Made by a program: the position numbers and the translations under genes. A DNA stretch of 64,000 nucleotides from Salinilacustrithrix sp003476595 (GTDB taxonomy: Bacteria; Actinomycetota; Acidimicrobiia; Acidimicrobiales; Salinilacustritrichaceae), in contig CAXAUZ010000001.1 of assembly GCA_963972525.1 (NCBI GenBank), positions 372,001-436,000 on the forward strand. Reading direction: 5' to 3'. Positions 26,545-35,260 of this stretch are shown piece by piece (the stretch's first letter is position 1; the number at the start of each line of letters is the position of its first letter). The notes below the pieces were generated by a model. That model saw nothing but the letters and a program-made list of their open reading frames with translations, made no database searches and was not told the origin of the DNA.

Positions 26545-26593
26545 CGGGGTGAGGGTACCGGGGTACCCGGCCGGCTCCCGAGTCGCCCCGACG

Positions 26594-27541
26594 TCAAGCG
26601 GTGTGCGCGAGGCGGAGGCCGGGCCGCGGCCAGGTCGTCTTCACGAGCTGCCCGGTGCCGGAGAGCGTGACGTACGCGGTGCGCAGGTCGTCGCCGCCGA
26701 AGCAGATGTTGGTGACGAGCGGATCGCCGAAGGGCGTGTGCTCCACGGTCTCCCCATCCGGGGAGATCGAGGTGATGCCGCCGTTGATGAGCGTGGCCAC
26801 GCACACCCAGCCCTCGCCGTCGACGGCGAGCGAGTCGAGCAGCTGCATGCCGGGGAGGCCGGCGAGGAGGTGGCCGCCGCCGGGGCCGGCCGGGTTGACC
26901 TGGGCCTCGTCGAGCGCGCCGGGCTCGCCGATCGGCCAGTGGTACACGCGACCGGTGTGGGTCTCCGCCGCGTAGAGGGTGGCGCCGTCGGGCGACAGCC
27001 CGATGCCGTTGGGCGAATCCACCGGGAACACGACCTCGCGGCACGACGAGCCGTCCGGCGAGGCGTAGTGCAGGCCGGTGCGGTCGGCGGTGCGCTCGAG
27101 GCGGACCCCGTGATCGGTGAACCAGAACCCGCCGTGGGCGTCGAAGACGATGTCGTTCGGGGCGCGCAGCGGGATGCTGGCGCCGTCGGCGGCGGTGGAG
27201 GTCGTGAACACGGTCTCGACCGCGCCGCTCTCCAGGTCGACCCGCTGGATGGACCCGCCGTTCCAGCTGGGCGGGCAGTGGCCCGGGATCGTCAGGCCCA
27301 TGACGTCCTCCCAGTGGAAGCACCCGCCGTTGTTGCAGACGTAGACCTTGCCGTCGGGGCCGACCGCGGCACCGTTGGGACCGCCGCCGAGGTCGAAGCG
27401 CCGCCGCACCTCGCCGTCGGCCTCGAGCCAGGTGAGGGTGCCCCGCTTGATCTCGACGAGCAGGATCGACCCGTCGTCCATGGCGATGGGGCCCTCGGGG
27501 AACTGGAGGTCGGTGGCGATGGTGGTGACGTCGGCGGTCAT
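26594..27541 (-). CDS. SMP-30/gluconolactonase-family beta-propeller protein
   Basis: A 315-residue beta-propeller with the repeated blade phrases of the SMP-30/Gnl/LRE family: LQFPEGPIAMDDGSILLVE, PNGAAVGPDGKVYVCNNGG, RAPNDIVFDAHGGFWFTDHG, SPNGIGLSPDGATLYAAETHTG and LLDSLAVDGEGWVCVATL. The Glu of the first block and the Asn/Asp positions of later ones are the usual divalent-metal ligands. Likely activity is hydrolysis of a sugar lactone or related ester; the substrate is not predictable. It starts at an ATG at 27541 and diverges from the flavin-type gene with 55 bp between them. Confidence 0.88.
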   Translation of the reverse strand: MTADVTTIATDLQFPEGPIAMDDGSILLVEIKRGTLTWLEADGEVRRRFDLGGGPNGAAVGPDGKVYVCNNGGCFHWEDVMGLTIPGHCPPSWNGGSIQRVDLESGAVETVFTTSTAADGASIPLRAPNDIVFDAHGGFWFTDHGVRLERTADRTGLHYASPDGSSCREVVFPVDSPNGIGLSPDGATLYAAETHTGRVYHWPIGEPGALDEAQVNPAGPGGGHLLAGLPGMQLLDSLAVDGEGWVCVATLINGGITSISPDGETVEHTPFGDPLVTNICFGGDDLRTAYVTLSGTGQLVKTTWPRPGLRLAHTA

Positions 27542-27596
27542 GGCCCGGATCTTGGCACGCGACAGGCAACCGGTGTTTCCACGTAGCGTTTGGGCC

Positions 27597-28121
27597 ATGC
27601 CGCGACTGACCACGGAGCAGATCACCGAGTTCCTGACCGAGCCGGGCCACCTCACCCGCATCGCCACCGTCGACGCCGACGGCGCGCCGTCGGTGGCGCC
27701 GATCTGGTTCCTGTTCGACGACGGCCGCATCTGGTTCACCCCGCGCGAGAAGTCGTCGTGGTGGCACCACATCCAGCGCGAGCCCCGGGTGGCCATGACC
27801 ATCGACGAGGACGAGGCGCCGTTCCGCAAGGTCTTCGTGAAGGGCACGGTCACCGTCGAGCACCCGCCGGGCGAGGACGACGCCTGGCGGGCCCGCTACC
27901 GCGACATCGCCCTCCGCTACACGCCCGATGCCTTCGCGGATGCCTACATCAACGCCACCGTGCACGAGCCCCGCGCCCTGCTGTCGCTGCCGTGCGACCC
28001 GGCCGCGGTCACCTCGTGGCGCATGCCGCTCCAGGGCGAGGACCCGGCCGAGGTGTGGGCGCCGCAGTACTACCACCGCCGACCGGCGCCCGAGGAGTGG
28101 GTGCCGGAGCGCCGCGTCTAG
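27597..28121 (+). CDS. Pyridoxamine 5'-phosphate oxidase-like (FMN/F420 split-barrel) protein
   Basis: A 174-residue split beta-barrel protein. It has TEFLTEPGHLTRIATVDADG and APSVAPIWFLFDDGRIWFTP near the N-terminus, then SSWWHHIQREPRVAMTIDED, typical of the actinobacterial PNPOx-like flavin or F420-dependent reductases (FDOR type). The cofactor and substrate cannot be assigned from sequence alone. The ATG at 27597 matches the family start (MPRLTTEQITEFL). Its stop abuts the stop of the convergent antiporter gene with no bases between. Confidence 0.85.
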   Translation: MPRLTTEQITEFLTEPGHLTRIATVDADGAPSVAPIWFLFDDGRIWFTPREKSSWWHHIQREPRVAMTIDEDEAPFRKVFVKGTVTVEHPPGEDDAWRARYRDIALRYTPDAFADAYINATVHEPRALLSLPCDPAAVTSWRMPLQGEDPAEVWAPQYYHRRPAPEEWVPERRV

Positions 28122-29090
28122 CTACGCGAGGAGGGGCAGGGTGACGGCGTAGGCGCCGAGCAGCGCGATCCCCTCCCACTTCTCGACCGTCCGCCGGGTG
28201 CCCATGAACAGCCACGCGCTCAGGGCGACCAGCACCATGGCACCGACGCCGACGCTGGCCAGCCGCTCGTCGTCGAGGGTGCCCGGACCCACCAGCCCGG
28301 CGATGGCCCCCACGGCGAGGCTGTTGAACAGGTTGGAGCCGAGCAGGTTCCCGACGATCAGCTCGTCCTCGCCCTTGCGGGCCGCGGCGATCGCGGTCGT
28401 CAGCTCGGGCAGCGACGTGCCGACGGCGACGAGGGTGATGGCGATGAAGCCCTCGCCGAGGCCGAGCTCGTCGGCGATGGTCGAGGCGCCGGTGACGGCC
28501 AGCTGGGCGCCGACGATGACGCCGACGAGCCCGATGAAGGCGCGCAGCGACTCCTGGCGCGCCGACGGCGGATCGTCCTCGTCGAGGAACTCCTCGATCT
28601 CGCCCAGCAGCTCGGAGTCCTGGCCCTTGGCGTTGCCGGTGAACAGCCACACGAGCGCGGCCACGAGCGTCGCGAGGAGCAGGCCGCCCTCCCACCGCTC
28701 GAGGCCGCCCTGGACGAGCACGGCGAAGAGCAGCACCGCGGCGGTCGACAGCGGGGCCTCCTTGCGGAGCACGCCCGAGGACACGTTCATGAGGCACAGC
28801 AGCGAGGCGACGCCGAGGACCAGGGAGAGGTTGGCCACGTTGGAGCCGATGACGTTGCCGACGGCGAGGTCGAGCTTCCCCTGCCCGGCGGCGATGGCGG
28901 ACACGACCATCTCCGGTGCGCTCGTGCCGAAGCCGATGACCGCGGCGCCGATGATCACCGGCGGCACCTTCAGCGCCGCCGACAGCCGGGCGGCGCCGCT
29001 CACGAAGACGTCGGCCGCCTTCACGAGGACGAACAGGCCGACCACGACGGCGAGGAGGGCGAGCAGCACGGAGGCCATGATTGCAGCCAT
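28122..29090 (-). CDS. Calcium/sodium antiporter (CaCA family)
   Basis: A 322-residue membrane transporter with the two inverted alpha-repeats of CaCA exchangers: GFGTSAPEMVVS with GNVIGSNVANLSLVLG in the first half, and AVGTSLPELTTA with GNLLGSNLFNSLAVG in the second. About ten hydrophobic helices surround an acidic central loop (LLGEIEEFLDEDDPP). It exports Ca2+ or another divalent ion against Na+ or H+. The ATG at 29090 is favoured because GGGAGGGG lies at ribosome-binding distance; an ATG at 29078 lacks one. That start codon overlaps the divergent gene's start. Confidence 0.92.
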   Translation of the reverse strand: MAAIMASVLLALLAVVVGLFVLVKAADVFVSGAARLSAALKVPPVIIGAAVIGFGTSAPEMVVSAIAAGQGKLDLAVGNVIGSNVANLSLVLGVASLLCLMNVSSGVLRKEAPLSTAAVLLFAVLVQGGLERWEGGLLLATLVAALVWLFTGNAKGQDSELLGEIEEFLDEDDPPSARQESLRAFIGLVGVIVGAQLAVTGASTIADELGLGEGFIAITLVAVGTSLPELTTAIAAARKGEDELIVGNLLGSNLFNSLAVGAIAGLVGPGTLDDERLASVGVGAMVLVALSAWLFMGTRRTVEKWEGIALLGAYAVTLPLLA

Positions 29091-30081
29091 GGCCTTCCCC
29101 TCCCGATCCCACGCCATCCGCTTCGACCGCACCGGCGGGCCCGACGTGCTCGCGTGGACCGAGGTCGACATCGCGCCGCCCGGCCCCGGGCAGGTGGTCG
29201 TGCGCCACACCGCCGTGGGCCTCAACTTCGTCGACACCTACTTCCGGACCGGCCTCTACCCCGCCCGCCTCCCGAGCGGCCTCGGCATGGAGGCGGCCGG
29301 CGTGGTGGAGGCGGTCGGCGAGGGCGTGGACCTCGCCATCGGCGACCGGGTCGCCTACGGCACGGGTCCGCTCGGGGCCTACGCCGAGCACGTCACGGTC
29401 CCGGCCGGTGGGCTCGTGCGCGTGCCCGATGACGTCGACGACCAGACGGCGGCAGCCATCATGCTCAAGGGCCTCACCGCCCAGTACCTGCTGCGCCAGA
29501 CCTACGACGTCGGCCCCGGCACCGTCGTCCTCGGCCACGCCGCCGCCGGCGGGGTCGGCCTGATCCTCGGGCAGTGGGCCAAGGCCCTCGGCGCCACGGT
29601 GATCGGCACGGCCAGCACCCCCGACAAGCGCGAGCTGGCGCTCGAGCACGGCTACGACCACGTCATCGCCTACCGGGACGAGGGTGTCGACGTCGCAGCC
29701 GCCGTGCGGGAGCTCACCGGCGGCCGCGGCGTCGACGTGGTCTACGACGGCGTCGGCGCCGACACCTTCATGGCGTCGATGGACTCGCTGCGGCCCCGGG
29801 GGATGCTGGTCACCTACGGCAACGCGTCCGGGCCGGTCCCGGCCTTCGAGCCGTCGATCCTGGCCACCAAGGGCTCGCTCTTCGTGACCCGACCGACCCT
29901 GGCCAGCTACGCCGACTCCCCCGCCGCCACCCAGGCCATGGCCGACGACCTCTTCGCCGTCGTCGCGTCGGGGGACGTGTCGATCCGGATCGGCCAGACC
30001 TTCCCGCTCGCCGACGCGGCCCGCGCCCACGTCGAGCTGGAGGCCGGGCGCACCACCGGCTCCACCGTCCTGCTGCCCTGA
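29089..30081 (+). CDS. Quinone oxidoreductase-like zinc-independent MDR-family dehydrogenase
   Basis: A 330-residue medium-chain dehydrogenase/reductase of the QOR branch. The start MAFPSRSHAIRFDRTGGPDVL is followed by VVVRHTAVGLNFVDTYFRTGLYP, GLGMEAAGVVEAVGEGV and the NADPH Rossmann segment GTVVLGHAAAGGVGLILGQWA. The zinc-ligand residues of alcohol dehydrogenases are absent, as in quinone reductases. It probably reduces quinones with NADPH by two electrons. An in-frame ATG at 29077 has GGAGG too close to serve it; the ATG at 29089 is preferred. Confidence 0.9.
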   Translation: MAFPSRSHAIRFDRTGGPDVLAWTEVDIAPPGPGQVVVRHTAVGLNFVDTYFRTGLYPARLPSGLGMEAAGVVEAVGEGVDLAIGDRVAYGTGPLGAYAEHVTVPAGGLVRVPDDVDDQTAAAIMLKGLTAQYLLRQTYDVGPGTVVLGHAAAGGVGLILGQWAKALGATVIGTASTPDKRELALEHGYDHVIAYRDEGVDVAAAVRELTGGRGVDVVYDGVGADTFMASMDSLRPRGMLVTYGNASGPVPAFEPSILATKGSLFVTRPTLASYADSPAATQAMADDLFAVVASGDVSIRIGQTFPLADAARAHVELEAGRTTGSTVLLP

Positions 30082-30097
30082 GTACGGTGCGCCCCTG

Positions 30098-30718
30098 ATG
30101 CGCTCCGCCTTCGCCCGCCGCTACGACCAGCTCACGGCCCGCATGGAGGACGCGTGGCTGCAGGAAGCCCGCGCCGACCTCCTCGCCGGGCTGTCGGGCA
30201 CGGTCGTGGAGCTCGGCGCCGGCACCGGCCACAACCTGGAGCACTACCCGGAGACCGTCGAGCGCCTCGTCCTCACCGAGCCGTCCGCTGCGATGCGCGA
30301 CCAGCTGCGCACCCGCGTGAACGAGGCGTCGCGCCCCTTCGACGTCGAGATCGTCGACGCCACCGCGGACCGGCTGCCGTTCAACGACGGCACCGCCGAC
30401 GCCATCGTGTCCACGCTCGTGCTGTGCTCGGTGCCCGCCCTCGGCCCCGTGGTCGCCGAGGCCCGCCGGGTGCTGCGCCCCGGTGGCGAGCTGCGCCTCA
30501 TCGAACACGTCGCCGCGGCCCGAGGTTGGGCGCACCGCATCCAGACCCGACTCGACCCGGTGTGGAACTGGATCGAGGGCTCGTGCCACCTCGACCACGA
30601 GACCCGCACCGCGCTGGCTGCCGGGGGCTTCGACGTCTCCGGCGTGTCCGAGGCGGTGCAGCGCGGGATGCCGCCGCTGTTCCACCGGATCGCCCGCGGC
30701 GTCGCCGTCGCGCCCTGA
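30098..30718 (+). CDS. Class I SAM-dependent methyltransferase
   Basis: A 206-residue methyltransferase with motif I VVELGAGTGHNLEHY (the SAM-binding Gly loop), the acidic LVLTEPSAAM after strand 2, VDATADRLPFNDGTADAIVSTLVLCSV (motifs II-III) and ARRVLRPGGELRLIEHV. The general layout is that of small methyltransferases acting on lipids, quinones or arsenite-like substrates; the acceptor is unknown. It follows the quinone oxidoreductase by 16 bases on the same strand and may be co-transcribed. One copy of the CTGCCAGTT motif lies 16 bases after its stop. Confidence 0.87.
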   Translation: MRSAFARRYDQLTARMEDAWLQEARADLLAGLSGTVVELGAGTGHNLEHYPETVERLVLTEPSAAMRDQLRTRVNEASRPFDVEIVDATADRLPFNDGTADAIVSTLVLCSVPALGPVVAEARRVLRPGGELRLIEHVAAARGWAHRIQTRLDPVWNWIEGSCHLDHETRTALAAGGFDVSGVSEAVQRGMPPLFHRIARGVAVAP

Positions 30719-30748
30719 CGCGCGACACCACGACTGCCAGTTCGAGGG

Positions 30749-33166
30749 TCAGCTCTTGGAGAGCAGGTCGTCCAGCTCGGCTTCGGTCATCAGCACGTCG
30801 CGCGCCTTGGAGCCGATGGAGGGACCGACCACGCCCCGCTGCTCGAGGATGTCCATGAGCCGACCGGCCCGGGCGAAGCCGACCTTGAGCTTGCGCTGCA
30901 GCATGGACGTGGAGCCGAGCTGGCTGCGCACGATGAGCTCCATGGCCTGGAGGGCGAGGTCGTCGTCATCGTCGTCGCCGGTGCCGCCGCCGGGCAGCAT
31001 CGCCCCGGGGTCGCCGCCCTCGTCGCCCTGGACGTCCTCGACGTAGCTGACCTGGGGGGCCTGGCCCTTCCAGTGCGCGGCGATCGAGCGCACCTCCTCC
31101 TCGGTGACCCACGAGCCCTGGATGCGGGCGGGCGTCGACGAGGTGGGACCGAGGAAGAGCATGTCGCCCTTGCCGACCAGTCGCTCGGCGCCGACCTGGT
31201 CGAGGATGACCCGGCTGTCGGTGGCGCTGGAGACGGCGAACGCGAGGCGGGCCGGCACGTTGGCCTTGATGACGCCGGTGATGACGTTCACCGACGGGCG
31301 CTGGGTGGCGATGATGAGGTGGATGCCCACGGCACGGGCCATCTGGGCGATGCGGCAGATCGAGTCCTCGACGTCGCGGGCCGCCACCATCATCAGGTCG
31401 GCGAGCTCGTCGACCACGACGATGATGAACGGGAGCCGCTCGTAGCGGTCGGGGCCGGGCTCGTCCGGTGCGCTCTCGGACCCGACGAGGCGGCCCTGGT
31501 AGGCGGCCTCGACCTCGTCGAGGTCGCCCCGGTCGTAGGCCTCGTTGTAGCCGGTGATGTCGCGCACCCCGACCTCGGACAGCAGGTCGTAGCGGCGCTC
31601 CATCTCCTTGACCGCCCACGACAGCGCGTTGGCCGCCTTCTTCGGGTTGGTCACGACCTGGGTGAGCAGGTGGGGCAGGCCTTCGTACTGGCCCATCTCG
31701 ACCCGCTTGGGGTCGATGAGGATCATGCGCACCTGGTCCGGCGTGGAGCGCATGAGGATCGAGGTGAGGATGGAGTTGAGGCAGCTCGACTTGCCCGCGC
31801 CGGTGGCGCCGGCGATGAGGATGTGGGGCATCTGGGCCAGGTTCATCAGGTGCGACTTGCCGTTGATGTCGCGCCCGACGGCGACCTCGAGGGGGTGCTC
31901 GGCCTCGACGGCCTCGCGGGAGGTGAGGATGTCGCCGACGGTGACGAGCTGGCGGCGGGCGTTGGGCACCTCGATGCCGATGGCCTGCTTGCCCGGGATC
32001 GGCGCCAGGATGCGCACGTCCGGCGTGGCCATGTTGTAGGCGATGTCCTTGGCCAGGCTCGTGACCTTGTTGACCTTCACGCCGGGGCCGAGCTCGAGCT
32101 CGTAGCGGGTGACGGTGGGGCCCACGACCATGCCGATCAGGCGGGTCTCCACGCCGTGCTGGGCCAGGCTGGCCTCGAGGCGGCGCCCGTCCTCCTCCAC
32201 GGCCTTGCGGTCGACCTCCTGGCTGCCCGTGCGCACGAGCACCTTCGAAGGCGGCAGCTTCCAGTCGCCGACCGGTGCTGCGGGACGAAGGTCGAGCTCG
32301 GTGGGCGGCGCGGCGGCCGGGATCTCGAGGACCGGGTCGGCTCGGGTCTCGTCCACCGGTTCGGGCGGCAGGGGCTCCGGCTCGTCCTCGAGGTCGTAGA
32401 TGGTGGTCGGCTCGCCGGCGACGGTGACGTCCGGGCCGCGATCTCGACCTCCGTCCCGGTCGCGGTCGGGGTCGTCGCCCAGCGTGAACAGCGATCGGGC
32501 CGTGGCGCGCAGGGTCTCGCCGAGCGGCCGGAACGTGGACACGGCACCTTCGGCCGCGACCCGGACCGGGATGCGGGTGATGACGAAGAAGGAGATGGCC
32601 AGCAGCGTGAGCAGGACCACGACGGCGCCCCCCGTGGCGGCGACGGCGACCAGCGGGGCACCCGTGCCCATGCCGAGCAGGCCCCCGGCTGCGCCCCACT
32701 CGTCCACGCCGGCGTCGAAGGCGGGCTGACCCCGCAGGACGTGGAGCAGGCCGGTGACGGCCAGGGCGAGGAGGACGCCACCCACGACGAGGTGGGCTCG
32801 TCCGAACAGGCCCTGTCCGGTCTGGGGGTCGTTGTCGCGCAGGCAGGCGACGCCGATGAGGACCAGCACCGGCGGGACGAGCACGCCGGCGAGGCCGGCG
32901 AAGCCCGATGAGGCGGTTGCGAGCAGCTGGCCGATCGGGCCGGCCACGTCGGCGTAGAGGCCGGCGCCGGCGATGATGCCGATGCCGATGAGGGCGAGGC
33001 CGGCCACGTCGGCCGAGCGGCCGTCCAGGGCTGCGCCCACGGTGCCGCCGACCCGCGACGGGGCCTTCGCCGGCTTCTTGGCGGTGCTGCGCCGCTTGGC
33101 CGGCGGCTTCTTCTTCTGACTCGAGCGCGTGGCAGCCACAGTGGCCACAACGGTAACAGCAGCCAC
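30749..33166 (-). CDS. ftsK: DNA translocase FtsK/SpoIIIE
   Basis: An 805-residue FtsK. A basic N-terminus (RSSQKKKPPAKRRSTAKK) is followed by about four membrane helices (53-76, 90-108, 124-144, 170-196) and an acidic Pro-rich linker (about 230-300). The RecA-like motor has Walker A GATGAGKSS (453-461) and Walker B (LPFIIVVVDELADLMM). The C-terminal gamma winged helix (about 735-800) would read FtsK-orienting sequences. It pumps DNA to clear the septum and promote dimer resolution. The GTG at 33166 has GAGG 6 bases before it; internal GTGs would only trim the tail. Confidence 0.96.
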   Translation of the reverse strand: MAAVTVVATVAATRSSQKKKPPAKRRSTAKKPAKAPSRVGGTVGAALDGRSADVAGLALIGIGIIAGAGLYADVAGPIGQLLATASSGFAGLAGVLVPPVLVLIGVACLRDNDPQTGQGLFGRAHLVVGGVLLALAVTGLLHVLRGQPAFDAGVDEWGAAGGLLGMGTGAPLVAVAATGGAVVVLLTLLAISFFVITRIPVRVAAEGAVSTFRPLGETLRATARSLFTLGDDPDRDRDGGRDRGPDVTVAGEPTTIYDLEDEPEPLPPEPVDETRADPVLEIPAAAPPTELDLRPAAPVGDWKLPPSKVLVRTGSQEVDRKAVEEDGRRLEASLAQHGVETRLIGMVVGPTVTRYELELGPGVKVNKVTSLAKDIAYNMATPDVRILAPIPGKQAIGIEVPNARRQLVTVGDILTSREAVEAEHPLEVAVGRDINGKSHLMNLAQMPHILIAGATGAGKSSCLNSILTSILMRSTPDQVRMILIDPKRVEMGQYEGLPHLLTQVVTNPKKAANALSWAVKEMERRYDLLSEVGVRDITGYNEAYDRGDLDEVEAAYQGRLVGSESAPDEPGPDRYERLPFIIVVVDELADLMMVAARDVEDSICRIAQMARAVGIHLIIATQRPSVNVITGVIKANVPARLAFAVSSATDSRVILDQVGAERLVGKGDMLFLGPTSSTPARIQGSWVTEEEVRSIAAHWKGQAPQVSYVEDVQGDEGGDPGAMLPGGGTGDDDDDDLALQAMELIVRSQLGSTSMLQRKLKVGFARAGRLMDILEQRGVVGPSIGSKARDVLMTEAELDDLLSKS

Positions 33167-33206
33167 ATCTGCCTCGGGGGAGGGTGCGGGCCGGATCGAG
33201 ACGCGG

Positions 33207-33239
33207 CGGGGCCCGGTCCCCCTGCCGGACCGGGCCCCG
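33207..33239. terminator. Terminator after the PhoX-like gene
   Basis: A perfect 13-bp stem (CGGGGCCCGGTCC with its complement) closes a 7-base loop, 50 bases past the PhoX-like stop and 41 bases before the ftsK start on the same strand. Confidence 0.85.
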
Positions 33240-33288
33240 TGACCTGGCGTGGGAGCGGCTCAGCCGCACCACCATGCGTGCTGCTGGA

Positions 33289-35136
33289 TCAGGTGCCGAT
33301 CACACCGCCGTCGTCCTTGGTGATGACGACCACGGAGTCGCGCGGCGTCGCGCCGTCGTAGTCCGGGAAGCTGCTGACCCCGGGATCCCCGTTGCCCGGG
33401 TGCTGGACGTTGATGAACATCGTCTTGCGGTCAGGCGTCCGGGCCACGCCCGTGACCTCGCCGTCCGGGATGCCGGTGAACATGCGGCGAAGCTCGCCGG
33501 TCCGGGTGTCAGCCACGAGCATCTGATCGTTCGTGCCGTTCGGCTGGCTGCCGTCGGTCTGGATGAAGAGACGTCCGTCCGGATCGGCGTAGAGGCCGTC
33601 GGGGCTGCCGAAGGCGTCCTCGGCGTCGATGGTCGAGCCATCGCCGCTGGAGGCACCGTCACCAGCGATCAAGAAGATGTCCCACGTGAAGGTGGTGCCG
33701 ACGTGGTCGCCGTCCTCGATCCGGATGATGTGGCCGTCGGGGTTCGGGCTCCGCGGGTTGGCGGCATCGGCCTCGGTGCGCCTGCTGTTGTTGGTCAGGG
33801 CGAAGAAGATGTCGCCGTTCGGGCCTGCCGTCGCCCACTCCGGCCGGTCCATCGGCGTGGCCCCGACGACATCACCCGCGATGCGGGCGAAGGTGACGAG
33901 CTCGCCCTGGTCCTCGAAGCGCGCAGCAAGCGCCGGATCGTCGATGGTCAGCGGCAGCCAGGTGCCGGTGCCGTCATCGGCGAACTTCGCTGCGTACAGC
34001 GTGCCGTGGTCGAGGGGGCTCATGCCCCGGGCCCGCATGGACTTCCAGTTGCTGTCCGAGACGAACTTGTAGATGTAGTCGAAGCGCTCGTCGTCGCCCA
34101 TGTAGACCACGACGCGCTTGCCGCGACCCTCGACGACCTCGGCGTTCTCGTGCTTGAAGCGGCCGAGCGCGGTGCGCTTCACCGGCGCGGCACCTGGTCG
34201 CTGCGGGTCGATCTCCATGACCCAGCCGCCCTGGTTCTCCCGGTTGACGTGTGCCGGGTTCGACAGGTCGAAGCGCGGGTCGTGGACGTGCCATCCGTAG
34301 CCGAACCCGCCGGCCGAGAAGCCGTACCGGTTCTGCTCCGGGGTCGCGGTCCATGCGCCCGTGGCTCCGAAGTAGCCGTTGAAGTTCTCCTCACACGTGA
34401 GGTACGTGCCCCAGGGCGTGTGGCCGTTGGCGCAGTTGTTCAACGTTCCGGCGGGCGCATCCCCAGCCGTGGTCTGGAGCAGGGGGTGGCCGGCAGCGGG
34501 TCCGGTGAACTCGACGACGGGGGTCGTTGCCGTGATGCGACGGTTGTTGGACCCCATCACGACCTGCCAGCCGGCCGCAGTGCGCTGGATCTCGACCACG
34601 GCCACGCCGTGGGCAGCCTGCGACAGCTCGACGAACTCGGGGGTCCCGGGCGTCATCCCGGTGCCGTTGGCGATGTGGCCGTTCGTGCCGAACTCGAGGT
34701 TGAGGCACAGGATGCCCCGGTCGCCGCTGCGGGTGGTCGGGAAGAACCACATCCCGTCGTGGCCGAGGCCGATCCGCTTCGCCTGCTCGGCGGCGTTCGC
34801 CGGGTAGCGGCCGCTGCCGGCACCCGGCAGGATCGGGGTGCCCCACGGCAGGAACGGCGTGGCCGTGTAGCCGGCAGCGACCTTGATCTGGTCGGTGTCA
34901 TCGAGCGGGATGGCGTCGAAGCCGATCAGCGGCTCGGCCGTCGCCGGACCGCGCCCGGGGGTCCCGGAGGGCTTCCCCTTCGCACCGGCGACACCGGTCC
35001 CAGTGAAGAAGGTCGCGGCGGCGACGGCAAGGCTGCCGCCGAGCAGGCCGCGACGGGAGATGTAGGCACCGGCGATGTCCTCGAAGGGGCGGTTGTCGGT
35101 GGGGTTGGACCCAAGGTCCTCGAGCTCGAGCTCCAT
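33289..35136 (-). CDS. Tat-exported PhoX-family phosphatase (DUF839)
   Basis: A 615-residue PhoX-type protein. The Tat signal is clear: SRRGLLGGSLAVAAATFF then TGTGVAGA around residues 27-52, after a hydrophilic N-region. The mature beta-propeller includes GHDGMWFFP, LLCLNLEFGTNGH-like blades, CEENFNGYFG, YGWHVHDPRFD, DERFDYIYKF, and ends with FINVQHPGNG. Family members are calcium- and iron-dependent phosphomonoesterases used for phosphate scavenging. It sits between RNase J and ftsK, genes usually closer to each other, so it looks like an insertion. No repeated Pho-box was recognised upstream. Confidence 0.9.
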   Translation of the reverse strand: MELELEDLGSNPTDNRPFEDIAGAYISRRGLLGGSLAVAAATFFTGTGVAGAKGKPSGTPGRGPATAEPLIGFDAIPLDDTDQIKVAAGYTATPFLPWGTPILPGAGSGRYPANAAEQAKRIGLGHDGMWFFPTTRSGDRGILCLNLEFGTNGHIANGTGMTPGTPEFVELSQAAHGVAVVEIQRTAAGWQVVMGSNNRRITATTPVVEFTGPAAGHPLLQTTAGDAPAGTLNNCANGHTPWGTYLTCEENFNGYFGATGAWTATPEQNRYGFSAGGFGYGWHVHDPRFDLSNPAHVNRENQGGWVMEIDPQRPGAAPVKRTALGRFKHENAEVVEGRGKRVVVYMGDDERFDYIYKFVSDSNWKSMRARGMSPLDHGTLYAAKFADDGTGTWLPLTIDDPALAARFEDQGELVTFARIAGDVVGATPMDRPEWATAGPNGDIFFALTNNSRRTEADAANPRSPNPDGHIIRIEDGDHVGTTFTWDIFLIAGDGASSGDGSTIDAEDAFGSPDGLYADPDGRLFIQTDGSQPNGTNDQMLVADTRTGELRRMFTGIPDGEVTGVARTPDRKTMFINVQHPGNGDPGVSSFPDYDGATPRDSVVVITKDDGGVIGT

Positions 35137-35229
35137 GGCGTTTCGTGCACCTCGCTGTGTGGGGATCAGACGAGGGCGAACGTAGGAAGTCGACCTTTCT
35201 CGGATGTGTGGGCTGGGCGACCGGGCGCT

Positions 35230-35248
35230 GACCGTTGCGCGAACGGTC
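35230..35248. terminator. Hairpin after the RNase J gene
   Basis: GACCGTT, a GCGCG loop and AACGGTC form a 7-bp hairpin 13 bases beyond the RNase J stop, in the gap before the PhoX-like start on the same strand. It may terminate transcription or mark the 3' end. Confidence 0.55.
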
Positions 35249-35260
35249 GGTGCCGAGACC

